Shown: positions 27,463 through 39,000 of the stretch, in pieces | How positions within the stretch are numbered: position 1 is the first letter of the stretch | Layout of the letters: each line of letters starts with the position of its first letter | From: Dolosigranulum savutiense | GTDB taxonomy: Bacteria > Bacillota > Bacilli > Lactobacillales > Carnobacteriaceae_A | Length of the DNA: 64,000 nt | Assembly (NCBI RefSeq): GCF_039830095.1 | Contig: NZ_CP142435.1 | Span: 992,001 to 1,056,000 of the forward strand | Direction of reading: 5' to 3' | Made by a program: the position numbers and the translations under genes | The notes under the pieces: model-generated | Databases searched by the model: none | What the model was told of the DNA's origin: nothing | What the model saw: the letters and a program-made list of their open reading frames with translations, nothing else

Positions 27463-27491
27463 ATTATATAGTATTTTCAAATAAAAGTAAA
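27463..27491 (-). promoter_or_regulatory. Promoter of the three-gene microcassette
   Basis: On the minus strand, TTTACT (27486-27491), 17-base spacer, perfect TATAAT (27463-27468). A leader of about 65 bases with a small hairpin (GAGGTATACGCCTC) follows before the TTG start at 27391. Confidence 0.7.
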
Positions 27492-27712
27492 GCGCTAACA
27501 TTATGTTTTGAAAAATATTTTTTAGGTTAGTTTCTAGTTTAATACAGGAGAGTCAATAATCAACACTAAGATTAACTAATTTGCACTCCATAGTCAAAAA
27601 ATCATGAAAAAACTTTGAAGTTTCTGTTTTTCTCTTTCTGATTAAGGTTAATTGACTTATACTTAGATAGAGTGTGTAGAAGCGAGAGTGATTAGGTGAG
27701 GAGTTATGAATA

Positions 27713-28897
27713 ATGGAGCAACAGTCCCCGCAACGTATTGATTATGGCATTATTTTTCCAGTATTGACGCTATGTATTATTGGTATTGTATTTTTATATT
27801 CGACAACGGTGGTGATTCAAGGTGAATCCATGGCTATGACATTGCGACAGTTGATTTGGTACGGTGTTGGGATTAGTTTGGCTGCTTTGATGCTATTATT
27901 CGACTCCAAGTTGTTATGGCGAATGACACCGTATGTCTATTGGGGCTCTATTGCATTATTAGTGGGGACGATTTTTATTTATGATCGTGATTTGGCAGCT
28001 GTGGCGGGAGCGCGGCGGTGGGTGACCATTCCAGGGATTAATATGACCTTCCAGGTGACTGAGTTTGTTAAGATTCCGTTTATTTTGCAATTATCCCGCA
28101 TTGTGACGAAACATAATAGTGATTTTCCGAAGCGCAATAATGTCAGTGATTTTAGATTATTAGGGAAGATTGCGCTTTACACAGCCATTCCCCTCTTATT
28201 GATCTTAAATCAACCAGATTTAGGGACAGCACTAGTTTTTGTAGCGGTAGCAGTGAGTATTACGTTAATGTCGGGGGTTCGTTGGCGTATTTTAGTGCCA
28301 TTATTTGGAGTGACGCTGTTAGTAGCTATTTTATTCGTCATTATGGTGATGTATAATCGTGAGTTTCTCCAAAATGTCCTCGGCTTCCATGAATATCAGT
28401 TCCGTCGTATCGATACGTGGTTGAATCCTACCTTGGATACCAGTTCAAGTAGTTATCAAATTACCCAAACGTTCAAGGCAATTGGCTCGGGTGGATTATT
28501 TGGGAAAGGATTTGGGGTCTCTGAAGTTTATGTGCCGGTCCGTGAGTCAGATATGATTATGTCAACAATTGCAGAGAATTTTGGCTTCGTAGGGGCATCA
28601 GCTGTTATTTTTACGTACTTCTTATTAGTGTACAATATGATTAAAGTTGTCTATGATACGCGTAATGAGTTTTACGCTTATATTGCAACAGGTGTCATTA
28701 CGATGATTGTTTTCCACGTGTTTGAGAATATTGGGATGAATATTGGTCTCTTACCATTGACCGGTATTCCGTTACCGTTTATTTCTCAAGGTGGATCGGC
28801 CTTGATTGGAAATATGATGGGGGTTGGCTTGTTGATGTCGATGCGATTTAATCATAAGTCATATTTCTATTCAGGATCCTTGCGAGGTCGTCGTTGA
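27713..28897 (+). CDS. rodA: SEDS peptidoglycan glycosyltransferase, RodA-like
   Basis: A 394-residue SEDS protein with about ten spans. The segments GARRWVTIPGINMTFQVTEF, NQPDLGTALVF, GSGGLFGKGFGVSE, RESDMIMSTIAENFGFVG and LTGIPLPFISQGGSALIGN match RodA, which polymerises glycan strands for side-wall or peripheral growth together with a class B PBP. The catalytic-loop Asp in PVRESD is present. No ribosome binding site problem: GAGGAG precedes ATG 27713. It is followed by an ftsW-like gene with a 36-base gap, so both SEDS enzymes are probably cotranscribed. Confidence 0.88.
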   Translation: MEQQSPQRIDYGIIFPVLTLCIIGIVFLYSTTVVIQGESMAMTLRQLIWYGVGISLAALMLLFDSKLLWRMTPYVYWGSIALLVGTIFIYDRDLAAVAGARRWVTIPGINMTFQVTEFVKIPFILQLSRIVTKHNSDFPKRNNVSDFRLLGKIALYTAIPLLLILNQPDLGTALVFVAVAVSITLMSGVRWRILVPLFGVTLLVAILFVIMVMYNREFLQNVLGFHEYQFRRIDTWLNPTLDTSSSSYQITQTFKAIGSGGLFGKGFGVSEVYVPVRESDMIMSTIAENFGFVGASAVIFTYFLLVYNMIKVVYDTRNEFYAYIATGVITMIVFHVFENIGMNIGLLPLTGIPLPFISQGGSALIGNMMGVGLLMSMRFNHKSYFYSGSLRGRR

Positions 28898-28933
28898 GGT
28901 CGTCATTAATGATTGTTGAGAAAGGAGCATCAT

Positions 28934-30106
28934 ATGATCCGACAAAAATTAGCTTACTTAGATAAATGGTTACTCGTGCCGTATATGATACTACTAACAT
29001 TGAGTATTATTATGGTCTATAGTGCCAGTAGTTATACGGAAGTAGCTAATGATGGAAGTCCACATAGTTTTTTAAGAAAGCAAGCCTTATTTGTCGTGAT
29101 GGGTATTGGGTTAATGTTTGTGAGTGCGATGATGAATACAAAGTACTGGCGAGATATACGTCTAATTAAGATCGCGGCTGGGGTGATTTTTATTTTGCTG
29201 GTGGGGGTGTTATTCACGTCCCCAATCAACGGTGCACGACGTTGGATTCCGTTAGGGTTTATGAATTTGCAACCAGCTGAGCTAGCGAAATTCTTCACAG
29301 TGTGGTACTTTTCTTATATACTATCCCAAAAACAGCATAAGACTTCTGAATTTAAGGAATTTGCACAGTCAATGATTGCACCGACTGCTTTGTTAGTAGT
29401 GATGGCATTTATTATTTGGTTACAGCCAGATACAGGAACGCCTATTACTATTGCGGTTGTTTCTTATACAATGGTCGTGATGAGTGGTATTCCCTTAAAA
29501 AAAGGCTTCATCATGGGCGGTATCGGTGCAGGATTAATTTTATCAGCGTATAACCTGTTATATTTCTTTGGACATTATATTCCTGGGTTTAGCGGCAGTT
29601 ACGGGCATGCTCGTTTTTTAGCTGTTCGTTATCCATTTAAGTTGATGCAGGCAGAAGGATTACAGTTAGTTAACTCTTATCAAGCATTAGCAAATGGTGG
29701 ATTAACCGGTGTAGGCATTAGTGAAAGTATTCAAAAAACAGGCTATTTACCCGAAGCGCATACCGATTTTATTCTCTCGATTATTGGGGAAGAATTAGGG
29801 TTAGTGACAATTATTGGGATTATTGTATGTTTGATGGTTATTATTGGCCGAATTTATATTATCGGAATTCGCAGTCAGGTATCGTTTTATTACTTTATGT
29901 GTATGGGAATTGGCTTGTTATTCTTCATTCAAGTCTGCCTGAATTTAGGCGCTGTGAGTGGGATGCTTCCGATTACGGGTGTGCCATTTCCCTTCTTAAG
30001 TTATGGAGGATCCAGTTTATTGATGTCCTCACTATCGATTGGAATGGTCTTGAATATTCGTATTCGTTATCGTTTATCTCAACAGTATCAGGAAGGAGAT
30101 GCTTAA
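28934..30106 (+). CDS. ftsW: SEDS peptidoglycan glycosyltransferase, FtsW-like
   Basis: A 390-residue SEDS protein, paralogue of its upstream neighbour. The segments NSYQALANGGLTGVGISES, LPEAHTDFILSIIGEELG, LNLGAVSGMLPITGVPFPFL and SYGGSSLLMSS match FtsW, the septal polymerase. I start at ATG 28934 behind GAAAGGAG; a TTG at 28913 in frame is less likely. Its stop overlaps the start region of the LURP-one-like gene. Confidence 0.87.
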   Translation: MIRQKLAYLDKWLLVPYMILLTLSIIMVYSASSYTEVANDGSPHSFLRKQALFVVMGIGLMFVSAMMNTKYWRDIRLIKIAAGVIFILLVGVLFTSPINGARRWIPLGFMNLQPAELAKFFTVWYFSYILSQKQHKTSEFKEFAQSMIAPTALLVVMAFIIWLQPDTGTPITIAVVSYTMVVMSGIPLKKGFIMGGIGAGLILSAYNLLYFFGHYIPGFSGSYGHARFLAVRYPFKLMQAEGLQLVNSYQALANGGLTGVGISESIQKTGYLPEAHTDFILSIIGEELGLVTIIGIIVCLMVIIGRIYIIGIRSQVSFYYFMCMGIGLLFFIQVCLNLGAVSGMLPITGVPFPFLSYGGSSLLMSSLSIGMVLNIRIRYRLSQQYQEGDA

Positions 30107-30107
30107 G

Positions 30108-30584
30108 GTGTCATATCATATCAAACAAAAAATGCTCACTTTTAAAGATGAGTTTACTATTTATAATGATCAAGGACGTGAGTTGTTTTACGTCGAGGAG
30201 AAGTTGTTGAGTTTTGGGAAGAAGTTCTTTATGCGCGACCACGAAGGTAGAGAAGTGTTGTCGATTGAAGAGAAGGTGTTGTCATTATTGGCGACATATG
30301 AGGTGTATATCGGGGGTCAATTGGCAGCTGCTGTGAAGAAGGATGTGTCTTTCTTTCGACCGAAGTATACGATTGAAGGTTTGGATTGGGAAATTCAAGG
30401 CGACTTCTTAGCACATGATTACCGCATTACCGAAGATGGGCGGACGATTGCTAATATATCCAAGGCATACTTATCTTGGAGTGATACGTATCAGATTGAT
30501 ATTGTTTATGAGGATTATGCTGATGTTTTGCTAGGGATTGTAATTGTGATTGATGCCGTACTTGCATCAGAACAGAAGAAGTAA
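30108..30584 (+). CDS. LURP-one-related (tubby-like C2) protein
   Basis: A 158-residue cytosolic protein of the LURP-one-related/YxjI family. It is built of repeated beta hairpins (KQKMLTFKDEFTIYNDQGRE, EVLSIEEKVLSLLATYEVYI, WEIQGDFLAHDYRITEDGRT) and ends in a hydrophobic helix, the tubby-like layout. Function in bacteria is not established; phospholipid-scramblase-like membrane binding is suggested for the fold. GTG 30108 is preferred over ATG 30099 because AAGGAG directly abuts the ATG. The ftsW stop lies at 30104-30106, so translation is coupled. Confidence 0.75.
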   Translation: MSYHIKQKMLTFKDEFTIYNDQGRELFYVEEKLLSFGKKFFMRDHEGREVLSIEEKVLSLLATYEVYIGGQLAAAVKKDVSFFRPKYTIEGLDWEIQGDFLAHDYRITEDGRTIANISKAYLSWSDTYQIDIVYEDYADVLLGIVIVIDAVLASEQKK

Positions 30585-30613
30585 TTTATTTAAGGGGAGA
30601 TGCGTGCTAAGGC

Positions 30614-30642
30614 TTGCATTTCCATAGTAAAATTGATAAGAT
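30614..30642 (+). promoter_or_regulatory. Promoter of the uracil permease gene
   Basis: TTGCAT (30614-30619), 17-base spacer, TAAGAT (30637-30642). Confidence 0.5.
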
Positions 30643-30655
30643 AATCAAGGCGCAA

Positions 30656-30700
30656 ATGGGGAACTTACCGTATAGATAGTAGAGTTTCCCTCTTTTTGTG
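30656..30700 (+). terminator. Leader hairpin with T-run before the uracil permease
   Basis: GGGGAACT pairs with AGTTTCCC across about 19 bases and is followed by TCTTTTT, an attenuator-type terminator between promoter and gene. Pyrimidine genes of Firmicutes are often attenuated by PyrR, but I do not see the consensus PyrR-binding loop, so the effector is open. Confidence 0.55.
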
Positions 30701-30731
30701 CGCAAAATACGAGTAGAAAAGGATGAGAAAA

Positions 30732-32027
30732 ATGGCAATGGGAACGAAGGGATTAATATTAGATACACACGAGAAGCCGTCAACGGGTGAAGGGTTATTA
30801 TTAAGTATTCAACATATATTTGCCATGTTTGGAGCAACGATATTGGTGCCACTTTTGTTAGGTATGCCAGTATCTGTTGCTCTTTTTGCTAGCGGAATTG
30901 GGACATTAATTTATCACTTTATTACACAATCGAAGGTGCCGGTTTATCTTGGGTCTTCATTTGCCTATATCGGTGCGATGCAAATTGCGATTGAACAAAT
31001 GGGAGGCGATATAAGTGCTGCCCAGACAGGAATTGTACTGACAGGATTGGGATATGTTTTGTTAGCAACAGTAATTAAATTCTTCGGAAGTGACTGGTTG
31101 GATAAGTTATTACCATCAATCGTGATCGGACCGATGATTATGGTGATTGGACTTGGTTTGTCCAGCACAGCTATTAAGAGTGCGGGCTTAATTGATGATG
31201 GCAACTGGCGCAATATGGTTGTCGCGTTGGTAACATTTTTGGTAACAGCCTTCGTGAATACCAAGGCCAAAGGGTTTTTGAAAATTATTCCGTTCTTAGT
31301 TGGAGTGGTTGCTGGGTATGTAACAGCTGTTATATTTGGCCTTGTTGATTTTACGCCGGTAATGGAAGCGAGCTGGTTGACCATTCCTGAATTCTACTTC
31401 CCATTTAGTACAGGAGGCGCCTTTTCTGAATTTGAATTATACTTCGGACCCGAAACATGGGCAATAACGCCCCTCTTATTAGTGACCGCTGCGGAACACA
31501 TTGGGGATCACGCTGTCTTAGGACAAATCTGCCAACGTAATTTCTTAAAAAATCCCGGCCTGATGCGAACGTTGATGGGCGATGGAGTGGCGACGACACT
31601 TTCTGCCTTATTCGGTGGGCCAGCGAATACAACTTATGGAGAAAATACGGGGGTGATCGGGATGACACGGATTGCTTCGGTATCCGTTGTACGGAATGCA
31701 GCGATTTTATCTGTTTTTATTGCCTTCTTAGGAAAATTCACTGCTTTAATTTCAACTATTCCTGAACCCGTTCTTGGTGGGATGTCTATTCTTCTGTACG
31801 GTGTCATTGCCAGCAACGGACTGAAAGTGATGATTGAAGATCGCGTTGACTTCACACAGTCGCGTAATCTTATTATTGCCAGTTCTATGCTAGTTGTCGG
31901 AATCGGTGGAGCTGTCTTAGATCTGGTATTTGTCACGTTTTCTGGGACTGCTTTAAGTGCCATTGTTGGAATTGTGATGAATCAGATCTTACCGCAAGAG
32001 AGTGAGTATAGTGGAGACTTAACATAA
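30732..32027 (+). CDS. pyrP: Uracil permease, NCS2 family
   Basis: A 431-residue nucleobase:cation symporter. Motifs FGATILVPLLLGMPVSVALF, QSKVPVYLGSSFAYIGAM, the substrate-binding AEHIGDHAVLGQ and PANTTYGENTGVIGMTRIAS match UraA/PyrP rather than the xanthine branch. It brings uracil into the cell for pyrimidine salvage. ATG 30732 has a better spacer to AAAAGG than the ATG at 30723. Single gene with attenuator-like leader and terminator; the neighbouring cell-wall genes are unrelated. Confidence 0.88.
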   Translation: MAMGTKGLILDTHEKPSTGEGLLLSIQHIFAMFGATILVPLLLGMPVSVALFASGIGTLIYHFITQSKVPVYLGSSFAYIGAMQIAIEQMGGDISAAQTGIVLTGLGYVLLATVIKFFGSDWLDKLLPSIVIGPMIMVIGLGLSSTAIKSAGLIDDGNWRNMVVALVTFLVTAFVNTKAKGFLKIIPFLVGVVAGYVTAVIFGLVDFTPVMEASWLTIPEFYFPFSTGGAFSEFELYFGPETWAITPLLLVTAAEHIGDHAVLGQICQRNFLKNPGLMRTLMGDGVATTLSALFGGPANTTYGENTGVIGMTRIASVSVVRNAAILSVFIAFLGKFTALISTIPEPVLGGMSILLYGVIASNGLKVMIEDRVDFTQSRNLIIASSMLVVGIGGAVLDLVFVTFSGTALSAIVGIVMNQILPQESEYSGDLT

Positions 32028-32058
32028 GTGAGAAGAATGTAGTATCATAGTTAAAATA

Positions 32059-32098
32059 AAGAACATTTTGTCGGCTAAGCTGAGAAGTGTTCTTTTTT
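32059..32098 (+). terminator. Terminator after the uracil permease
   Basis: AAGAACA pairs with TGTTCTT across a long loop, followed by a T-run. Confidence 0.75.
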
Positions 32099-32166
32099 AA
32101 TAGCATTCAAAAAGTTATTGCATCTTTTGTTGCAATTCAGAAAAAGGGAGATATATTATTTTTTAT

Positions 32167-32195
32167 TTGCATTCTTATTCTAGATGAGGTATACT
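32167..32195 (+). promoter_or_regulatory. Promoter of rpoB-rpoC
   Basis: TTGCAT (32167-32172), 17-base spacer, TATACT (32190-32195). It opens an untranslated leader of more than 200 bases. Confidence 0.65.
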
Positions 32196-32265
32196 TAACA
32201 AACGCAACATGTATGGAAATAGGTAGTCTTGCGAAATATTGTCCGTAAGCTAGCCGTGGAATAGA

Positions 32266-32317
32266 GCAAAAGATGAGGGAGTATTATCAAAAAACCGGGA
32301 ATCTTTTGTCTTTTTTT
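32266..32317 (+). terminator. Attenuator-like hairpin in the rpoB leader
   Basis: CAAAAGAT pairs with ATCTTTTG across about 26 bases, followed by TCTTTTTTT. It lies between the promoter and rpoB, so part of the transcripts would stop here. The remaining leader up to 32429 shows no other feature I can name. Confidence 0.6.
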
Positions 32318-32429
32318 GTGTCTAAAAGGGATTTAAAATTTAAATGTCATATAATTGTAATGTTTGTTATGTGAATGTAATATTCCTAGGGCGCAAGTCT
32401 GTACATAATAATTATGAGAGGTGAACAGC

Positions 32430-35400
32430 TTGGTTGGAAAAGATGTGAAGTTTGGTAGACATCGCGTACGTCGTAGTTATTCAAGAATTAATGAAGTATT
32501 AGATCTTCCCAATTTGATCGAAATTCAAACCCAGTCATACGATTGGTTCTTGTCAGAAGGGTTGAATGAAATGTTTGGCGATATTTCGCCGATTGATGAT
32601 TTCTCTGGGAACTTGTCATTGGAGTTTGTCGACTTCCAGTTTCAAGAAGAGAAATATACAGTAGATGAGGCGCGCGAGCATGATGCGAACTATTCAGCCC
32701 CATTATACGTAAAATTACGTTTGATTAATAAAGAGACCGGTGAAGTGAAAGAGCAAGAAGTGTTCTTTGGAGACTTCCCACTGATGACAGAACAAGGAAC
32801 ATTTATTATTAACGGGGCAGAGCGTGTTATTGTCTCACAACTTGTGCGATCACCAGGTGTATATTACAGTCCAAAAGTTGAAAATAATGGTCGTGAAGGA
32901 TTCAGTACGGTTGTTATTCCAAACCGTGGTGCTTGGTTAGAATACGAAACAGATACAAAAGGCTTATCGAATGTACGAATTGACCGGACTCGTAAGATTC
33001 CAATCACAGTCCTTATGCGTGCGCTTGGTATTGGCTCAGATGATGAGATTTTAGATATTCTTGGACCTAATGAAAGCCTTGAAGCAACCTTGGAAAAAGA
33101 TGTGCATAAATCAACCTCAGACTCACGTGTAGAAGAAGCGTTGAAAGATATTTATGAGCGTCTACGCCCAGGTGAGCCTAAAACAGCCGAATCAGCTCGT
33201 AGCCTTTTAAACACACGATTTTTTGATCCGAAGCGTTATGATTTAGCTTATGTTGGTCGCTTCAAGATGAACAAGAAGTTGGACTTGAAGAATCGAATGA
33301 TGGGGACCATTTTAGCGGAATCACTTGCTGATCCAGAGACAGGCGAATTGCTTGCTTCAGAAGGAACAGAAGTCACAAGAGAAGTGATGGATACGCTAGC
33401 TCCTCACTTGGATAACGGCTTAGGAATGATCACGATTGAACCGTCTGAAGATGCCGTTGTGACAGATCCAATTGATTTACAACTGATTAAAGTTTATTCG
33501 AAAGAAAACCCTGACCAAGTGACTCATTTAATTGGGAACGGTCAACCTGATAAAGATGCGAAGTGGATTGTGCCGGCTGATATGATTGCGGCTATCAGTT
33601 ACTTCTTTAACTTACAAGAAGGTATTGGTGAAGTGGATGATATTGACCACTTAGGAAACCGTCGTATTCGTTCAGTAGGGGAACTCTTACAAAACCAGTT
33701 CCGTATTGGGCTTAGCCGAATGGAGCGTGTTGTCCGCGAACGTATGTCGATTCAAGATACGTCAAGTATGACACCGCAACAATTAATTAATATCCGTCCT
33801 GTGGTAGCATCGCTGAAGGAATTCTTCGGATCATCTCAATTATCTCAGTTCATGGACCAGACAAACCCATTAGGCGAGTTGACGCATAAGCGTCGTCTGT
33901 CAGCTCTGGGACCAGGTGGATTAACACGTGACCGTGCTGGATATGAAGTTCGAGATGTTCACTATTCTCACTACGGTCGTATGTGTCCAATCGAAACACC
34001 TGAGGGGCCGAATATTGGATTGATTAACAGTTTATCTACTTACGCGAAGATTAACGAGTACGGCTTTATCGAGACGCCTTACCGTAAAGTGGTCGATGGA
34101 AAAGTTACCGATGAAATCGAATATCTATCGGCGGATGAAGAAGATTTATACGTTGTCGCGCAGGCAAACGCTGAATTAAATGAAGATAATACCTTCAAAA
34201 ACGATATGGTCTTGGCACGATACCTAGATGTCAACGAAGAATTAAGTGTCGATCGTGTGGATTATATGGATGTATCGCCGAAGCAAGTTGTCTCGGTCGC
34301 TACAGCCAGCATTCCATTCTTAGAGAATGATGACTCGAACCGAGCTTTAATGGGAGCTAACATGCAACGTCAAGCGGTGCCGCTAATGAAGCCCGCTGCT
34401 CCACTTGTCGGAACTGGAATGGAACACCGATCTGCTCGCGATTCAGGATCTGCTGTAATTGCGAAGAACAACGGAACCGTTGAATATGTCGATGCGAAGA
34501 AAATTCACGTCCGCGAAGAAGACGGCACGAAGCGTGAATACACGTTAATGAAATTCCAACGTTCAAACTCGGGAACATCTTACAATCAAGTACCGATTGT
34601 CAAGCGTGGGGACCAAGTTGAAAAAGGTGAAATCCTAGCAGATGGACCATCAATGGATAAAGGAGAAATGGCACTCGGGAAAAACCCGCTTATTGCCTTT
34701 ACTTCCTTCGATGGATACAACTTCGAGGATGCCATCATTATGAGTGAACGCTTGGTGAAAGACGATGTGTATACATCGATTCACATTGATGAGATGGAAT
34801 CTGAAGCACGAGATACGAAGCTAGGACCGGAAGAAATTACTCGTGAAATTCCAAACGTTGGGGATAGTGCGCTGAAAGATTTGGATGAACGAGGTATTAT
34901 CCGTGTTGGAGCAGAAGTTCAGGATGGCGATATTTTGGTAGGTAAAGTAACACCAAAAGGAGTTTCTGAACTATCAGCGGAAGAAAAATTACTTCACGCT
35001 ATCTTCGGGGAAAAAGCCCGTGAAGTTCGCGACACCTCATTGCGTGTACCTCACGGTGGAGGCGGAATCGTTCATGACGTGAAAGTCTTTACCCGCGAAG
35101 CTGGGGATGAGCTGTCACCAGGAGTGAATTACCTTGTCCGCGTCTTTATTGCCCAAAAACGTAAGATTAGCGTTGGGGATAAATTAGCTGGACGTCACGG
35201 TAACAAAGGGGTTGTTTCCCTCATTTTACCAGAAGAAGATATGCCATTCTTAGAAGATGGAACGCCAGTTGATATTATGTTGAACCCACTTGGGGTGCCA
35301 TCGCGTATGAATATCGGTCAAGTTATCGAGCTTCATATGGGAATGGCTGCACGAAAACTCGGCATTCACTTGGCAACACCTGTCTTTGATGGTGCGTCAG

Positions 35401-36002
35401 AAGAAGATGTCTGGGAGACGATTCGTGAAGCAGGAATGGATGACGATGCGAAGAGCGTCTTGTATGACGGACGAACTGGTCAGAAATTTGACCAAAAAGT
35501 ATCCGTTGGGGTCATGTACTTCTTGAAACTGGCTCACATGGTTGATGACAAACTGCACGCTCGTTCAACTGGACCATACTCACTTGTTACGCAACAACCA
35601 CTGGGAGGTAAAGCACAATTTGGTGGACAGCGATTCGGTGAGATGGAGGTATGGGCTCTGGAAGCTTACGGGGCAGCATACACCTTGCAAGAGATTCTAA
35701 CGTACAAATCGGATGATATCGTCGGACGAGTTAATACGTATGAAGCGATTGTTAAAGGAGAACAAATCCCACGTCCAGGTGTACCCGAATCCTTCCGCGT
35801 GCTTGTTCATGAATTGCAATCACTGGGTCTAGACTTAAAAGTACTTGATAAAGATAAGAATGAAATTAACTTAATTGAGACCGATCAAGATGATGGCGAA
35901 GGGTATGTTGACTCCCTAGAGCAAATGAAAAAAGAACAAGAAGCGAAACGGGCTAAAGAAAAAGCAGAAAAAGAAGAAGCCGAAAGTAAGAAAAATAAAT
36001 AA
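32430..36002 (+). CDS. rpoB: RNA polymerase beta subunit
   Basis: About 1190 residues, full length. TTG 32430 is the likely start: the product then begins [20 protein letters not shown] as in other Firmicutes, and GAGAGGTGA is well spaced, while GTG 32421 overlaps the ribosome binding site. The rifampicin region reads [20 protein letters not shown], then RLSALGPGG, with wild-type residues at the usual resistance positions. Lys/His residues of the active centre ([10 protein letters not shown]) are present. The C-terminus has a Lys/Glu-rich tail typical of lactic acid bacteria. Forms an operon with rpoC, 90 bases on. Confidence 0.98.
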   Translation: MVGKDVKFGRHRVRRSYSRINEVLDLPNLIEIQTQSYDWFLSEGLNEMFGDISPIDDFSGNLSLEFVDFQFQEEKYTVDEAREHDANYSAPLYVKLRLINKETGEVKEQEVFFGDFPLMTEQGTFIINGAERVIVSQLVRSPGVYYSPKVENNGREGFSTVVIPNRGAWLEYETDTKGLSNVRIDRTRKIPITVLMRALGIGSDDEILDILGPNESLEATLEKDVHKSTSDSRVEEALKDIYERLRPGEPKTAESARSLLNTRFFDPKRYDLAYVGRFKMNKKLDLKNRMMGTILAESLADPETGELLASEGTEVTREVMDTLAPHLDNGLGMITIEPSEDAVVTDPIDLQLIKVYSKENPDQVTHLIGNGQPDKDAKWIVPADMIAAISYFFNLQEGIGEVDDIDHLGNRRIRSVGELLQNQFRIGLSRMERVVRERMSIQDTSSMTPQQLINIRPVVASLKEFFGSSQLSQFMDQTNPLGELTHKRRLSALGPGGLTRDRAGYEVRDVHYSHYGRMCPIETPEGPNIGLINSLSTYAKINEYGFIETPYRKVVDGKVTDEIEYLSADEEDLYVVAQANAELNEDNTFKNDMVLARYLDVNEELSVDRVDYMDVSPKQVVSVATASIPFLENDDSNRALMGANMQRQAVPLMKPAAPLVGTGMEHRSARDSGSAVIAKNNGTVEYVDAKKIHVREEDGTKREYTLMKFQRSNSGTSYNQVPIVKRGDQVEKGEILADGPSMDKGEMALGKNPLIAFTSFDGYNFEDAIIMSERLVKDDVYTSIHIDEMESEARDTKLGPEEITREIPNVGDSALKDLDERGIIRVGAEVQDGDILVGKVTPKGVSELSAEEKLLHAIFGEKAREVRDTSLRVPHGGGGIVHDVKVFTREAGDELSPGVNYLVRVFIAQKRKISVGDKLAGRHGNKGVVSLILPEEDMPFLEDGTPVDIMLNPLGVPSRMNIGQVIELHMGMAARKLGIHLATPVFDGASEEDVWETIREAGMDDDAKSVLYDGRTGQKFDQKVSVGVMYFLKLAHMVDDKLHARSTGPYSLVTQQPLGGKAQFGGQRFGEMEVWALEAYGAAYTLQEILTYKSDDIVGRVNTYEAIVKGEQIPRPGVPESFRVLVHELQSLGLDLKVLDKDKNEINLIETDQDDGEGYVDSLEQMKKEQEAKRAKEKAEKEEAESKKNK

Positions 36003-36092
36003 TGCAATGACATAAATGTCGTAGAGTCGCCGGGGAGTTCCCCGGCAGAGCATAGGGCAGCTCAAAAAAACTTATAAGGGAGGTTTGCCCCC

Positions 36093-39000
36093 TTGGTAGA
36101 TGTAAATAATTTCGAAAGTATTCAAATTGGCTTAGCTTCACCCGATAAGATCCGTAGTTGGTCGCGCGGGGAAGTTAAAAAACCGGAAACAATCAATTAC
36201 CGTACACTAAAACCAGAAAAAGATGGACTGTTTTGTGAGAGAATCTTCGGTCCAACTAAAGACTATGAATGTTCATGTGGAAAATATAAACGTGTGCATT
36301 ATAAAGGTATTGTCTGTGATCGTTGTGGAGTAGAAGTTACGAAATCTAGTGTCCGTCGTGAACGTATGGGCCACTTAGAACTTGCTGCACCAGTAACGCA
36401 TATCTGGTATTTCAAAGGGATTCCATCACGTATGGGTCTGATTCTAGATATGAGTCCGCGATCATTAGAAGAGATTATCTATTTCGCATCTTATGTTGTT
36501 ACCGATGCGGGTGATACGCCACTAGAAGAAAAACAATTATTGACAGAACGCGAATACCGTCAGTACCGTCATAAATACGGGACAGATTTCCAAGCTGATA
36601 TCGGTGCGGAAGGTGTCCGTACATTATTGAAGAATCTTGACATTCAAGCAGAGATTGATGAATTAAAAGAACTTCTTCAAACAGCAACGGGACAAAAACG
36701 TTCACGAGCGATTCGTCGTTTGGATATTTTGGATGCGTTCAACGATTCGAATAATAAACCAGAGTGGATGATCTTAGATGTTATTCCGATTATCCCACCA
36801 GAATTACGTCCAATGGTGCAACTAGAAGGGGGGCGTTTTGCAACAAGTGACTTGAACGACTTATACCGTCGTGTCATTAACCGAAATAATCGTCTGAAAC
36901 GTCTCCTAGACTTGAATGCACCGCACATTATCGTCCAGAACGAGAAACGTATGCTTCAAGAAGCAGTAGATGCATTGGTTGATAATGGTCGTCGCGGTCG
37001 TGCTGTGACTGGACCAGGTAACCGTCCGTTGAAATCTCTCTCTCACATGTTGAAAGGGAAGCAAGGACGATTCCGTCAGAACTTGCTCGGGAAGCGTGTC
37101 GACTACTCAGGCCGTTCGGTTATTGTTGTTGGACCGAAATTGAAGATGTATCAATGTGGTCTACCGAAAGAAATGGCACTGGAGCTCTTCAAACCATTCG
37201 TTATGCGCGAATTAGTGGAGCGCGAAATTGCTAATAACATTAAAAATGCGAAGCGCAAAGTGGAGCGTATGGATGAATCAGTCTGGAATGTACTAGAAGA
37301 TGTCATTCGAGAACACCCAGTTCTTCTAAACCGAGCACCGACCTTGCACCGTCTGGGTATCCAAGCATTCGAGCCGGTATTAGTTGAAGGGAAAGCCATT
37401 CAATTACACCCACTTGCTTGTGAGGCGTACAATGCCGACTTCGATGGGGACCAAATGGCGGTTCACGTGCCACTAAGTGATGAAGCACAAGCTGAAGCAC
37501 GTATCCTCATGCTTGGGGCGCAGAACATCTTGAATCCAAAAGATGGAAAACCAGTCGTGACACCATCGCAAGATATGGTCTTAGGAAACTATTACTTGAC
37601 GATGGAAGATGATGGTAAATTGGGCGAAGGATCACGTTTTTCAAGTGTCTCCGAAGCCATTCAAGCTTACCAAACGGGTTATGTTCACTTGCATACGCGA
37701 GTAGCTGTCCAAACAGCTGACTTACCACATAAACCATTTACCGACGAGCAACGTAAGCAATACCTCGTCACAACGGTTGGAAAATTAATCTTCAACGAAA
37801 TTATGCCAGATGAATTCCCGTACTTGAACGAACCATCTCAAGTTAACTTAGAAGAAAAAACACCAGACAAGTATTTCTTAGATTACGGAACAGACATTCC
37901 AAAAGTAATCAGTGAAATGCCACTTGTTAAGCCATTTGGGAAGAAAGACTTAGGAAACATTATCGCCCAAGTCTTCAAGGACTTCCAAGTGACTGAAACT
38001 TCTAAGATGCTTGACAGAATGAAGAATCTCGGGTACAAATATTCAACTATTTCGGGAATTACAGTCGGAATTGCGGATATTTCTGCCCTAGAAGAAAAAC
38101 CGGTCATCTTAGAGAAAGCTCATGCCAAAGTGGACAAGATCAATGCCACACACCGCCGTGGATTGATCACGGAAGATGAGCGTTATGCAAAAGTTATTGA
38201 AGTTTGGAACCAAGCGAAAGATGATATTCAAGAAGCCTTGAAAACCTCGCTGGACCGTAAGAACAATATCTTCATGATGAGTGATTCTGGTGCCCGTGGT
38301 AATATCTCCAACTTTACCCAACTTGCGGGTATGCGTGGATTGATGGCCGCACCGAGTGGAGAAATTATGGAACTTCCAATCACATCGAACTTCCGTGAAG
38401 GATTGTCTGTCTTAGAGATGTTCATCTCGACTCACGGTGCCCGTAAAGGAATGACCGATACTGCGCTGAAAACAGCCGACTCAGGTTACTTGACGCGTCG
38501 ATTAGTTGATGTGGCACAAGATGTCATTATTCGAGAAGAAGACTGTGGAACGAAACAAGGATTAACTGCCCGTGCTATTAAGGTAGGTAATGAAGTAATC
38601 GAGCCACTGATTGACCGAATTATTGGTCGTTATGCTCGCGTTACAGTACGTCATCCAGAAACAGATGAAGTAATCGTTCGTGAGAATGAAATTATTACCG
38701 AAGATAAGGGCCGTCAAATTGTTGATGCCGGTATCGAAGAAGTAACAATCCGTTCCGTCTTCAGTTGTAATACGCAACATGGTGTCTGCAAGCACTGTTA
38801 TGGACGTAACTTAGCAACTGGTCGCGAAGTTGAAGTCGGAGAAGCAGTTGGAACAATTGCTGCTCAGTCAATTGGTGAACCAGGTACTCAGTTAACGATG
38901 CGTACCTTCCACACCGGGGGAGTTGCCGGAGATGATATTACACAAGGTCTTCCGCGTGTCCAAGAGATCTTCGAAGCCCGTCATCCAAAAGGGCAAGCAA

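Noticed and set aside
27476-27500. cre-like sequence around the -35 of the minus-strand microcassette
   Set aside because: At least three mismatches to the cre consensus at fixed positions.
32341-32360. Second rpoB promoter with TATAAT at 32350
   Set aside because: No acceptable -35 at 16-18 bases; left out as a feature.
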